From JAAYCI01 sp031551695 (GTDB lineage: Bacteria; Bacillota; Clostridia; Oscillospirales; Ruminococcaceae): a stretch of DNA of 64,000 nt. The stretch lies in assembly GCA_031551695.1 (NCBI GenBank), contig JAVBNG010000023.1, positions 1 through 64,000 on the forward strand, given 5' to 3'. A program made the position numbers and the translations under genes. The notes beneath the pieces are model-generated. The model searched no databases, was not told where the DNA came from, and saw only the letters and a program-made list of their open reading frames with translations. Each line of letters starts with the position of its first letter. Position 1 is the first letter of the stretch. Positions 1-7,782 of the stretch are shown here, piece after piece.

Positions 1-31
1 TAAAAATATCAACTAGACCCGCAAGCTTTTT

Positions 32-346
32 TTGCAGCAACTAAAATCCTTGGCGCGGATGATGAGGGAATGCCCCGATTTTGAGCTGGTTTTGATGCCG
101 AAAAAGTTCTTTGAGCAGGTTCCCATCAACATGGTGGGCGCCCAGGGCCAATTTTTTGTGGCCTGGCTTGAAAACGGCGAACAATCGGCGTTGTTCCCCT
201 GGCGTGACGATTTGATCGACATGGCCGAATCGTTCAACCTGATGTGGGATTCCATCCCCGCCCAAGCCCGCGAGCGCGAAGAAAACCTGCGCATTTTAAA
301 CCGCATCATACGGCACGCCGAGGGCGCCAAGCACCAAAAAGCCTGA
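32..346 (+). CDS. Hypothetical protein, probably 5'-truncated or frameshifted
   Basis: An open frame of about 104 residues from a TTG codon, with no ribosome binding site before it. It is mostly alpha-helical in character (hydrophobic/acidic heptads, ending in a basic tail). I do not recognise the family; it reads like the C-terminal domain of a longer regulator. A TAG lies in frame at 14-16. A run of seven T at 27-33 precedes the TTG, and the neighbouring frame is open from base 3 and reads KISTRPASFF into the T run. One extra or missing T would join the two frames, so this may be the tail of a gene that starts outside the window. Annotated as coding because composition and the downstream gene orientation agree, but the start is not supported. 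Confidence 0.35.
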   Translation: MQQLKSLARMMRECPDFELVLMPKKFFEQVPINMVGAQGQFFVAWLENGEQSALFPWRDDLIDMAESFNLMWDSIPAQAREREENLRILNRIIRHAEGAKHQKA

Positions 347-435
347 CGCCGCACGCGTTCGGCATGATGTGACGCGCCCCGCGCCGATATGGTATTATGG
401 TATAATAGTCGCAAAGAGCGCGTATTATACGTTTA

Positions 436-462
436 TTGAAAGCGCTTTGTTCCTGGTATAAT
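436..462 (+). promoter_or_regulatory. Predicted promoter of the BTAD regulator gene
   Basis: TTGAAA at 436-441 and TATAAT at 457-462, spacer 15 bp, with a TGG extended -10 directly before the TATAAT. A second TGG-TATAAT lies at 398-406 without a good -35. The start codon is 33 bp downstream of the -10. Confidence 0.55.
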
Positions 463-494
463 GGCGGAGAGCTCTGCGAAAAGGAGGTGATGGA

Positions 495-1709
495 TTGGCG
501 GCAAAGAAAAAAGGCAAGGGCGGCGAAGCAATCAGCGTGCAATTTTTCGGCCATTTTGAAGTGGTTGCCGCAAACCGGTCCATCACCGAGGCATCCTCCC
601 GCGCGCGCAAACCGTGGAGCCTTTTGCAATATCTGATGGTGTACCGCCACAAGGTGATAACCAACCAGCAGCTGATGGAAGCCCTGTGGCCTGACGGCGA
701 AAGCGGCCAGCCGGAAAAAGCGCTGAAAAATCTGGTATACCGCGTGCGCAGCAACTTTGCCGCACTAAACGCCCCCTTTGCGCAGGACGTTATTTTGTGC
801 AAAAACGGCACTTACAGCCTGAACAACGACCTGCCGTGGGAAATGGATTTTGAACAGTTTGAAGAACTGTGCCGCGAAGCCGCGGCGCCGGCCCTTGCCG
901 GTGACGACCGGTTGGCCAAATATCGCCGGGCGGTGCAACTGTACAAAGGCGATTTTTTGGCCGAGCATATTTTTGAAGACTGGGTGCTGCAATTCAACAC
1001 GTATTACCGGGGCCTGTATTTTAAGGCCGTCTCCCAGATGCTGCAACTGCTGCAGGAACGCGAGCTGTTTGAGGAGATGGAGGCCATTTGCCAGCGGGCG
1101 TTGATGTTTGACCACTTTGAGGAAGACCTGCACATTGCGCTGATGCGCAGCCTGATTGGCCAAAACAAACGCCCCGCGGCTATTTCCCACTACGAGGCCA
1201 CCAATGACCTGTTCTTCCGCGAGTTGGGCATTGCACCAAACGACGAATTCCGCGCCCTTTACCGCGCGGCCGCCAAACTGGACGGCCGCGTAGAAACAGA
1301 CTTGACATCAATTAAAAACGCCATGCGTGAGCCGGACACAAACAACGACGCCTTCGTGTGCGACATTGAGGTGTTCCGCAACCTGTACCGTTTGGAGGCG
1401 CGCAACGCCGAACGCATGGGCCAGTCGGTTTTTGTGGTGCTGTTCACCCTTTTGCGGGAAGAGGGCACCGGCGCCGACGTGCTGGACAGCGGCATGGAAA
1501 TGCTGCTGGACGCCATCCATTCCGGCCTTCGCCGCGGCGACGTGGTGTCGCGCCTGTCGCCTTCGCAGTACATCCTCATGCTGCCCACCATCACCCTGGA
1601 CAACTGCGAGCGGGTAATCGGCCGCCTGAAAAACATGTTCAACAGCCGCAACCGCAACAAAGCCCTTGCGCTGGAGGTGCACCAGCAACCGCTGGATCCC
1701 ACGTACTAG
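495..1709 (+). CDS. SARP/BTAD-type transcriptional regulator with degenerate GGDEF-like C-terminus
   Basis: A 404-residue predicted cytoplasmic regulator. Residues about 12-110 look like the OmpR-type winged helix found before BTAD domains (LLQYL, LWPDGE and the RVRSNF recognition-helix region). Residues about 115-260 form the helical bacterial transcriptional activation domain (YRRAVQLYKGDFL, AICQRAL, YEATNDLFFRELGI). Residues about 285-395 resemble a GGDEF fold: FRNLYRLEARNAER matches the usual start, and RRGDVVSRL-SPSQY-ILMLP sits where active enzymes have RLGGDEF. The signature is replaced by SPSQY (355-359), so diguanylate cyclase activity is unlikely and a sensing or dimerising role is inferred. 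Start is TTG with AAGGAGG eight bases upstream. An unknown gene follows 84 bp downstream and may be co-transcribed. Confidence 0.8.
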   Translation: MAAKKKGKGGEAISVQFFGHFEVVAANRSITEASSRARKPWSLLQYLMVYRHKVITNQQLMEALWPDGESGQPEKALKNLVYRVRSNFAALNAPFAQDVILCKNGTYSLNNDLPWEMDFEQFEELCREAAAPALAGDDRLAKYRRAVQLYKGDFLAEHIFEDWVLQFNTYYRGLYFKAVSQMLQLLQERELFEEMEAICQRALMFDHFEEDLHIALMRSLIGQNKRPAAISHYEATNDLFFRELGIAPNDEFRALYRAAAKLDGRVETDLTSIKNAMREPDTNNDAFVCDIEVFRNLYRLEARNAERMGQSVFVVLFTLLREEGTGADVLDSGMEMLLDAIHSGLRRGDVVSRLSPSQYILMLPTITLDNCERVIGRLKNMFNSRNRNKALALEVHQQPLDPTY

Positions 1710-1793
1710 GAGCCGCCAAAGGCCGCACGCGTATAAAGCATGTTTGTAAGGGCATGCAGGCGTTCCCTTACAGAAGCAACAGGAGGTTTTGGA

Positions 1794-2240
1794 ATGCCCT
1801 TGCGCAGCAGTGAAATGCGCCCAAGCACCATGTCGCGGATGCTGGTGGAGCTGAATTCCTTTGGGGACGCCTCGTTTCGCGGCCGGTTGTACAGCCCGTA
1901 CCTTGGAAAGGGCGCGGATTTTTCCAGTTTTGTTGAAATGACGGAAATTATGGATAAAATTTTCGATTTTTGGGCTTATCCTGCCGCTATTACGCCCTAT
2001 CACCAGCCAAAGGCGAAGCGCAAGAAAAAAGAGGCCCCCGCCGTGGACCCCGACGCCCTGCTACACGACGGCGCGGTGGACGAAAACGGCGAGAGGGTGT
2101 TCAGCGTGCACGTGCTGTTCCGCCGCAACGCCGACTGGCAGGGCAAGCTGACGCCGCCCCACTCGAAAGAAGAGGTGCGGTTTCAAAGCACCCTGCAAAT
2201 GCTGCGCTTGTTTGAGGAATATTTCGCCGGGAATGCTTGA
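1794..2240 (+). CDS. Conserved-looking hypothetical protein, 148 aa
   Basis: I do not recognise this family. The ATG at 1794 is chosen because AGGAGG lies at 1781-1786; an earlier in-frame ATG at 1740 lacks one. No signal peptide or membrane segment. Residues 1-70 are rich in Ser, Met and Arg with aromatic clusters (FDFWAYP near 58-63). A basic KAKRKKK linker at 73-79 leads to a compact C-terminal half with alternating hydrophobics (RVFSVHVLFRRN, 101-112) suggestive of a small beta domain. It follows the BTAD regulator at a distance that allows one transcript, so a linked role is possible but unproven. Confidence 0.6.
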   Translation: MPLRSSEMRPSTMSRMLVELNSFGDASFRGRLYSPYLGKGADFSSFVEMTEIMDKIFDFWAYPAAITPYHQPKAKRKKKEAPAVDPDALLHDGAVDENGERVFSVHVLFRRNADWQGKLTPPHSKEEVRFQSTLQMLRLFEEYFAGNA

Positions 2241-2250
2241 GACAGGCGAA

Positions 2251-2353
2251 GAACCCGTATTCAAGGCAAACCTTGGTGGTTTGCAGGAAAACGCAACGCG
2301 GCACGAGTAAAAACGACCGGCGAAACAGCGGCGTGTGCTGCGAGTACGGGTTC
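2251..2353. other. Structured convergent intergenic region with 9-bp terminal inverted repeat
   Basis: GAACCCGTA at 2251-2259 is the exact inverse complement of TACGGGTTC at 2345-2353. Between them a GCAAACC/GGTTTGC hairpin can form. The region lies between the 3' ends of two convergent genes. It could be a long-stem terminator, although no T run follows either arm, or a small structured RNA. Confidence 0.35.
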
Positions 2354-3834
2354 TATAGCACGCGGAACAACTCCTCCACAGCGGCTTCTATCTCCGCCTC
2401 GACAAGGCCGCCATAGCCCAAAACCAACGCGTCTGTTTGGCCGTCCCGGAACCGGGGCGGCATATTTTTTTCCTCCACGGCGTATTCACTTAGCGCATGC
2501 AGCCGCAGGCCGTTTGCCCGCGCGCGTTTCGCCGCTTCGGCGGCGGGGACGCCCTCGGCCCGCAACAGCAAAAACAGGCCGGTGTGGGTGTTTGCAAGGG
2601 TGTGCGCGCGGCCGGTATTTTGCGCTTTCAGCGCTTCCAGCAGCAGGTTTCGCCGTGTGCGGTAGGCAAGGCGCATGCGGTTCAGGCTGCGGGCAAAATG
2701 GCCTTCGTCCAGCATGCGCGCCAGCGTGTGCTGTTCCGGCCGGGACACAGTGCAGGTGTAGCCGCCATAGGCCACCTGCCATTTTTGCAAAAGATGCGGC
2801 GGCAGCACTAGGTACGCCGCGCGGATGCCCGGAGCAAGGGAGCGCGAAAAGGTGCCCGCATACACCACGCGGCCCGCTTTGTCCAGCCCCTGCATGCAGG
2901 GCAGGGGCCGGCCGTCAAAGCGGAACTCGCTGTCGTAGTCGTCCTCGATGATGACACCGCCGTTTTCCGCCCATTCCAGCAGCGCCAGCCGCCGCCCCAC
3001 CGGCATCACGCACCCTGTGGGGAACTGGTGGCTGGGCGTGATGCAGGCGGCCTTCGCGCCGCTGGCCGCAAGCCTCTCCGGCGCCATGCCCCCTCTGTCC
3101 ACGGCAATGCGGTGCACGGCGGCGCCTGCGTTTTCAAAAATGCGGGCCGTTTTGGGGTAGCCCGGGTCCTCCACCGCCACGCCGCCGGAAAGCAAACGCG
3201 CCAGCATGCCCAGCAGCACTTCCAGCCCCGCGCCCACCACAATGCTTTGCGCCGCGCAGTTTGCGCCGCGGTAACCCCGCAGGTACACGGCAATGGCGGC
3301 CCGCAGGGCGTAGTCTCCGGCGGCGTTGCCCCGCTCGAACAGGGAGGCGTCGGCGGCCGTCACCTCGCGTAAAATGCGCGTGTAGGTTTTCAGCGGAAAC
3401 AGGGATGTGTCGATGCCGCCGGTGGAAAAGCTATGCCGCCACACCGCGCCGTTTTCTGTTATATTTGTATCAACTCCGCTATTTTCGCCTTGTTTTTCTC
3501 CAATTTGTGTTTTTTCTGCTTTATCATCAGAGGCACGGGAGACTTCCCGCAGGGCCGGCGGCGCCAACTGCCGCTGCAGCGCGTTCACCACAAAGCCGCT
3601 GCGCTCGCGTACATCCACATAGCCTTCCGCCGCCAGCATCTGGTAGGCCTCGTTCACCGTGTTCACACTTACGCCCAGCTGCGCCGCGGCGCTGCGCTTG
3701 CCCGGCAGCTTTTCCCCCGCCGGAAGAACACCGCCGGAAATATCCTGCGAAAGCTTCAGGTACAGCTGATAATACAGCGGTTCCGGCGCGTCTTTGTCCA
3801 GAAAAGCATGTACGAATTCCACAACAACCTCCAT
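2353..3834 (-). CDS. MocR/PdxR-type GntR regulator with aminotransferase-like domain, PLP lysine replaced
   Basis: A 493-residue GntR-family winged helix (residues about 1-75; YYQLYLKLSQDI, LPGKRSAAAQLGVSVNTVNEAYQML) fused through a linker to a fold-type I aminotransferase domain. In MocR proteins this domain binds pyridoxal phosphate and controls DNA binding, often of B6 or GABA genes. The PLP-ring Asp/Tyr motif is intact (IIEDDYDSEF). The Schiff-base lysine motif GTFSKSLAPG is here GTFSRSLAPG: codon CGC at 2842-2844, residue 331, gives Arg, so an internal aldimine cannot form. The start at 3834 gives MEVVVEFVHAFLDKD, matching the usual N-terminus; upstream in-frame codons would add a cysteine-rich tail with no family match. 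It is divergent from an ECF transporter S component, its likely target. Confidence 0.9.
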   Translation of the reverse strand: MEVVVEFVHAFLDKDAPEPLYYQLYLKLSQDISGGVLPAGEKLPGKRSAAAQLGVSVNTVNEAYQMLAAEGYVDVRERSGFVVNALQRQLAPPALREVSRASDDKAEKTQIGEKQGENSGVDTNITENGAVWRHSFSTGGIDTSLFPLKTYTRILREVTAADASLFERGNAAGDYALRAAIAVYLRGYRGANCAAQSIVVGAGLEVLLGMLARLLSGGVAVEDPGYPKTARIFENAGAAVHRIAVDRGGMAPERLAASGAKAACITPSHQFPTGCVMPVGRRLALLEWAENGGVIIEDDYDSEFRFDGRPLPCMQGLDKAGRVVYAGTFSRSLAPGIRAAYLVLPPHLLQKWQVAYGGYTCTVSRPEQHTLARMLDEGHFARSLNRMRLAYRTRRNLLLEALKAQNTGRAHTLANTHTGLFLLLRAEGVPAAEAAKRARANGLRLHALSEYAVEEKNMPPRFRDGQTDALVLGYGGLVEAEIEAAVEELFRVL

Positions 3835-3865
3835 CTGATACCTAAAAAAATACAAAAACTGAGCA

Positions 3866-3894
3866 TTGCAACAGTGCCAGCACCGATATAAAAT
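3866..3894 (+). promoter_or_regulatory. Predicted promoter of the ECF S-component gene
   Basis: TTGCAA at 3866-3871 and TAAAAT at 3889-3894, spacer 17 bp. It directly abuts the divergent regulator promoter, so one bound MocR dimer could control both directions. Confidence 0.55.
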
Positions 3895-3895
3895 G

Positions 3896-3925
3896 AGCAT
3901 ACAGAAGCACGCACCCATTTGTCAA
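3896..3925 (-). promoter_or_regulatory. Predicted promoter of the MocR-type gene
   Basis: On the minus strand TTGACA (3925-3920) and TATGCT (3901-3896) with an 18-bp spacer. Its -10 touches the -10 of the plus-strand promoter, the arrangement expected for autoregulation with divergent control. Confidence 0.6.
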
Positions 3926-3977
3926 GGCCGGTGCCCGGCCCGTCATTAGGCCGCGGCACGCGCCCAGGAGGTATATC

Positions 3978-4547
3978 ATGCACGAAAAAGAGACGTTCAA
4001 TATCCGCACGCTAGCCGTCATCGGCGTCATGTCCGCGCTGGTGTTTGCCCTGTCGCTGCTGTCTGTGCAGGTGACGGATTTTGTGCGATTGCATTTCGGC
4101 AACATCATGTGCCTACTTTCCGGCATGCTGTTCGGGCCTCTGGTTGGCGGGCTTTCTTCCGGCATCGGCTCCATGCTGTACGACTTCACGAATCCCTTGT
4201 ACACGCCGGAGTTCTGGATTACCTTCATCATGAAATTTGCTTTGGGCTTCACCGCCGGCATGGTGACGAAAAAGCTGCAGCACCGTTTGCCCGGCGCCGG
4301 GCATTACGCCTTGGCCGCCGGGGCCGGTTCCGTGGTGTATCTGGCGCTGTTCCTTACCAAAACAGCCGTCATGCAATACTTTGTGTACGGCCTTCCGTGG
4401 GACGCCGTGTTGCTGAAGGTGGGCGTTTCCGCCGCCACCTCTTCCGTCAACGCAGTGGTTGCCGTAATTGCCAGCACCTTGCTTGCGCCGGTACTGCGCA
4501 AGGCGCTGGACAAGGCCGGCCTTGCCCGCACGGCCGGCATCCGCTGA
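3978..4547 (+). CDS. ECF transporter S component (vitamin-uptake substrate-binding subunit)
   Basis: 189 residues with about six hydrophobic segments and short loops: NIRTLAVIGVMSALVFAL, then FGNIMCLLSGMLFGPLVGGLSSGIGSMLYD, the characteristic Gly-rich second and third helices of S components. S subunits bind a vitamin and dock with a shared EcfT/EcfA energising module, which is not in this window. Start ATG follows AGGAGG. The ligand is not readable from sequence. Because a MocR/PdxR-type regulator is divergent, a B6 vitamer is the leading guess; thiamine or hydroxymethylpyrimidine are alternatives. A hairpin terminator follows. Confidence 0.85.
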   Translation: MHEKETFNIRTLAVIGVMSALVFALSLLSVQVTDFVRLHFGNIMCLLSGMLFGPLVGGLSSGIGSMLYDFTNPLYTPEFWITFIMKFALGFTAGMVTKKLQHRLPGAGHYALAAGAGSVVYLALFLTKTAVMQYFVYGLPWDAVLLKVGVSAATSSVNAVVAVIASTLLAPVLRKALDKAGLARTAGIR

Positions 4548-4576
4548 CATCCCGGCATTTCGTTCTCACTCCGACA

Positions 4577-4626
4577 ACCAAAACACCCTTGCATGCGCCG
4601 GCAGCATGCAGGGGTGTTTGGTTTTG
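4577..4626. terminator. Intrinsic terminator between convergent genes
   Basis: The arm ACACCC..TTGCATGC pairs with GCATGCA..GGGTGT, flanked by A-rich sequence on the left and GTTTTGTTTC on the right, so it can work in both directions for the ECF gene and the minus-strand operon. Confidence 0.75.
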
Positions 4627-4730
4627 TTTCGGTTTACGCTTCCCGTTTCGTCTCCACGCCTTCTTCCGCCGTGCAGTCTTCACCGTTGCCGTACGCATCA
4701 TCATTCGCCGTCGCCATACGCGCCGTCGCC

Positions 4731-6158
4731 CTACCCATCCTTTGCATCCGCGTCGTCCCCGCCGGCATCCGCTCCCTGCGGAACCAGCAGTTCCGTCAGG
4801 GCAAGCCGCTCTTCGTCGACATAATCCACAATGGCCTCCGGCGGGTTGCAAAGGAACTGGTAACGGAACAGCGCAAAGCCGGAAAAGCCCTTCACGGTGC
4901 GCAAATGCGCAACCATATCGGCCACGTTGTGGCCGCTTCTCCATTCGGCTTGGTCATTGCTGCCGCCGTCGCCGTCTCCCACGCGGTAAGCACCAAGGCC
5001 CGCGTACAGCTTCACCGTTTCGGCACGCTCATAGCCCGCCCACGTGGCGCTGATATTTGCGAAGGCATAGTCCTCGCGCCCGCTGGACGTGCGGTAGCCA
5101 AAGCCCCAATACAGCTGCGGCATCACGTAATCCACAAAGCCGGGCGTCGCCATCCAGTGGCAAACGTCGGAATACTGCATATCATAGTTATTTTGATTAT
5201 TCCCCTGCGGGCTGATGCCAAAGGACACATCCGGGTTTTGCTCCTTCACCGCCCCGTACACCGCCTGCACCAGCGTGTCCACGTTGGCCCGGCGCCAGGC
5301 GGCAAGCTCCTTGCCGCCGCCGTACCGGGCAAAGGTCGCGGCGTCAAACTCCTGGCTGCCGGCATCGGTCTCACCGCCCTCTTCATCGGCGGCCACGGTG
5401 GTTTCCGGGTAGAAATAATCGTCAAAATGGATGCCGTCCACGTCATAGTTTTGCACAATTTCACGCACGCCGTCCACCACCATTTGCTGCACTTCGGGCA
5501 GGCCGGGGTCGTACCACACGCCGCTGGTCTCGTGCGCCCACTCCGGGTGCAGCACGGCGGGGTTCGTGTCCGAAAGGGTCAGCGGGCCGTTGGAATCGGC
5601 GCTTACGCGGTAGGGGTTGATCCACGCCTCGATGCGAAGGCCCCGCGCGTGGGCTTCTTCCACCAGCACGGCCAGCGGGTCATAGCCGGGGTCTTGCCCC
5701 TGGGTGCCCGTCAGCACATGGCTCCAGGGGTAAATGGCGCTTTTATACAGCGCGTCGCTAAACGGCCGCACCGCTACAATGGCGGTGTTCAGGCCAAGGT
5801 CCACGCAGTTGTCAAACATAACGCCCGCTTCTTCACGCATCTTTTCCTCGGTGGAAATGTCGAGGCTTTCCCACTCGATGTAGGAGATCCACATGGCGCG
5901 CATTTCTTCCGGCAGGGTTTTGGACGGCGCGGCCACCGGGCCTTCATTGCCCGTGTCGGTTTCGCCACTTTCGCCCTGCCGCGCGGCGGATGAAACAGCC
6001 GCCGTGCTTGCGCCGCCGTCACCCGCCGCGCGGTGCAGCAAGGTGGACGTGAGCACACCCATGCCCACGCCCAGCACCACCGCCGCGCCCACGCCGACGA
6101 GCACCATTTTAGGATTGCGTTTCACAAAACGCAGTATTGTGCCGAAAAAATTTTTCAT
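4731..6158 (-). CDS. Membrane-anchored family 10-like glycosyl hydrolase (GHL10/DUF187)
   Basis: 475 residues. The N-terminus has a basic segment and one transmembrane helix (about 16-41, PKMVLVGVGAAVVLGVGMG), so the enzyme is anchored outside the cell. A TIM-barrel domain of the GHL10 type follows: EEMRAMWISYIEWESL, NTAIVAVRPFSDALY, LRIEAWINPYRV, VDGIHFDDYFYPET (acidic loop typical of the active site) and VDYVMPQLYWGFGY. Family members act on cell-wall or exogenous glycans; the exact substrate is unknown. The start is the ATG just before the basic segment. It is the last gene of a three-gene minus-strand unit whose promoter lies near 7.6 kb. Confidence 0.85.
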   Translation of the reverse strand: MKNFFGTILRFVKRNPKMVLVGVGAAVVLGVGMGVLTSTLLHRAAGDGGASTAAVSSAARQGESGETDTGNEGPVAAPSKTLPEEMRAMWISYIEWESLDISTEEKMREEAGVMFDNCVDLGLNTAIVAVRPFSDALYKSAIYPWSHVLTGTQGQDPGYDPLAVLVEEAHARGLRIEAWINPYRVSADSNGPLTLSDTNPAVLHPEWAHETSGVWYDPGLPEVQQMVVDGVREIVQNYDVDGIHFDDYFYPETTVAADEEGGETDAGSQEFDAATFARYGGGKELAAWRRANVDTLVQAVYGAVKEQNPDVSFGISPQGNNQNNYDMQYSDVCHWMATPGFVDYVMPQLYWGFGYRTSSGREDYAFANISATWAGYERAETVKLYAGLGAYRVGDGDGGSNDQAEWRSGHNVADMVAHLRTVKGFSGFALFRYQFLCNPPEAIVDYVDEERLALTELLVPQGADAGGDDADAKDG

Positions 6159-6198
6159 GATTCCGGTTTCCCATCCGTTCGGTTTCGTTTTTATTTCT

Positions 6199-6717
6199 TC
6201 ATTCAGACCGGGTGGCCCATGCCTCCCGGCGGTACAGTACAGCCAGCATCCACAGACGCAGAGCGGCCGCAAGGGTGAGCAGCACCGTGGCCGTCACCCC
6301 GGCCGCGTGGCTTTGCAAAAGGGTGGTTGCCGCCAAAACGCGGGCCACCATGGCGGCGGCTTCTGCCAGCGCCAGCGCCAGCCACAGGGGGCGCTGTTCC
6401 CTTGTCACGTACAGTTGCGCCGCCAGCGGCACCAACACGGCGTCCAGCACGGGGGCCACGGCCTTTGGCACCAGCAGCGACGCCACCAGTGCGAAAAACA
6501 ACAAAATCAGCCGCTTGCGCCGCGACATTCCATCCGGCCCCTTTTCCACCAGTGCCAAAAACAGCAGCATGGCCCCGGTGAGCGAAAAACCCGCCAGGGT
6601 TAAAAAAGAAAGCGGCCCAAGGCCCAGCAGCGTCAGCACACCCTCCAGCAGCAAACAGCCGGCGCCCACGGCCCCGGCCAAAAAGCAGGTTTTTCGCGGC
6701 AAAAACTTTTGTTTCAT
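6199..6717 (-). CDS. Integral membrane protein of unknown function, 172 aa
   Basis: I do not recognise the family. Five hydrophobic segments are visible: CFLAGAVGAGCLLLEGVLTLL, FLTLAGFSLTGAMLLFLALV, RLILLFFALVASLLV, LWLALALAEAAAMVARVLA and TATVLLTLAAALRLWMLAVLY. Start ATG at 6717 overlaps the TGA of the upstream hydrolase by ATGA, so the two are translationally coupled. It ends 40 bp before the glycosidase start, fitting one operon. Confidence 0.75.
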   Translation of the reverse strand: MKQKFLPRKTCFLAGAVGAGCLLLEGVLTLLGLGPLSFLTLAGFSLTGAMLLFLALVEKGPDGMSRRKRLILLFFALVASLLVPKAVAPVLDAVLVPLAAQLYVTREQRPLWLALALAEAAAMVARVLAATTLLQSHAAGVTATVLLTLAAALRLWMLAVLYRREAWATRSE

Positions 6718-7427
6718 CCGGCGCCCTCCAAAACCATATCGCACCACCGCGCAAACGCGGCCAATTCTTCCTCGGTGTGGAAATCGTGCGCCGCGTCCTC
6801 CACCGTTTGCAGCGTGGCGCCGCAGCCCCGGGCAAAGGCCGCAATGCTATCCCATCCGCACACATCGTCTTTTCTTCCGCAAAGGATATCCGTGGGCACG
6901 TGCCACCCGCCGGCCGGGTTTTTGCACAGGTAATCATAGTCACTCCAATACAGCGCCGGGCCGCCGGGCGTGGCAATCTCTTTCTCCGCCCGCAGCCGCG
7001 CCTTTGTAACGCCGGCGGCATCCATCATGCCGCGCACAAGGCGCGGCATGTCCACCACCGGCGAAAGGAACAGCGCCTGGCCCAAAGGCTCGTCCCGGCA
7101 GGCAAGCAGGCTTGCGTAGGCCCCGGCACTGCAGCCAAACACGCCCACATGGGCCGACAGCTCCCCGGCGTATGCCATCGCCAGTTTCAGGTCCCGCACG
7201 CAGGCTTTTATCAAAAACGGCTCGCCCACGGCCTTGCGTGCGCCGTGGCCGGGCAAATCGATGCTGAGCACCTGGTGCCCCTTGTACGCCGCGCAGGCGG
7301 CAAACAGGGCGATGACAGTATCTTCTTTATGAGACTGCAAACCGTGCGCGGCAAGATACAGCCCTCCGGTGTGGTTGCCCCACAGGATGGCCGGAATATG
7401 GCCGATTTGCAAGTTTTGTTTCAGCAT
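6714..7427 (-). CDS. Alpha/beta hydrolase
   Basis: 237 residues with the alpha/beta-hydrolase order: LYLAAHGLQSHKED for the strand 3/oxyanion region, VLSIDLPGHGARK, nucleophile elbow GVFGCSAGAYAS (GxSxG with Ser), a C-terminal Asp in DILCGRKDDVCGWDS and His in VEDAAHDFHTEEE. No signal peptide, so probably a cytoplasmic esterase or serine hydrolase; the substrate is unknown. Start ATG at 7427 has AGGAAA upstream; an upstream extension would add a Pro/Arg-rich tail without family character. First gene of the operon that continues into the membrane protein and glycosidase. Confidence 0.85.
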   Translation of the reverse strand: MLKQNLQIGHIPAILWGNHTGGLYLAAHGLQSHKEDTVIALFAACAAYKGHQVLSIDLPGHGARKAVGEPFLIKACVRDLKLAMAYAGELSAHVGVFGCSAGAYASLLACRDEPLGQALFLSPVVDMPRLVRGMMDAAGVTKARLRAEKEIATPGGPALYWSDYDYLCKNPAGGWHVPTDILCGRKDDVCGWDSIAAFARGCGATLQTVEDAAHDFHTEEELAAFARWCDMVLEGAG

Positions 7428-7782
7428 TCGTTTTCCTGACGTGTTGTTTGCCGTTGTCTGTGGAAGGGTGTGCTTTGGGCGCATAGAGGCGGTGGTGCGG
7501 GCATCCTTCTTAAGGCGTGGCGGCACGGGCATTCGTGGCACACGGTCATTCGTCTGTCACATTTTAAAGGCAAACTATGTGCAGTTCGTGAAGCAAAGTA
7601 TAGCACATTTGGCCCGCCTGTACAATTCAGCGGCTTTGTGCTATCATTTAATTTGTATACGTATTTTAGCGCTATGCGGGCCTCTTTGCAGCCCGGCGTT
7701 TTTTCGAAAAGAGGATTCTTTTGGAACGGTTTTTGGTATATTTTAACAGGATTCGCACTTCCCGGCGACAGGGGGTGCTCCT
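7428..7782. other. 355-bp divergent intergenic region
   Basis: It holds the minus-strand promoter at 7597-7625 and, toward the right, an AT-richer stretch (7630-7680) and TATATT at 7737 that could serve the plus-strand gene, though no good -35 is spaced to it. The GGGGGTG before the 7783 ATG is its ribosome site. I see no RNA gene or repeat. Confidence 0.5.
7597..7625 (-). promoter_or_regulatory. Predicted promoter of the hydrolase/membrane protein/glycosidase operon
   Basis: TTGTAC (7625-7620) and TATACT (7602-7597) on the minus strand, spacer exactly 17 bp. It leaves a 5' leader of about 160 bases before the hydrolase start. Confidence 0.65.

Noticed and set aside
3835..3977. Thiamine or other riboswitch before the ECF S gene
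   Set aside because: The leader is about 75 bases after the predicted start, too short, and lacks any aptamer consensus I can recognise.
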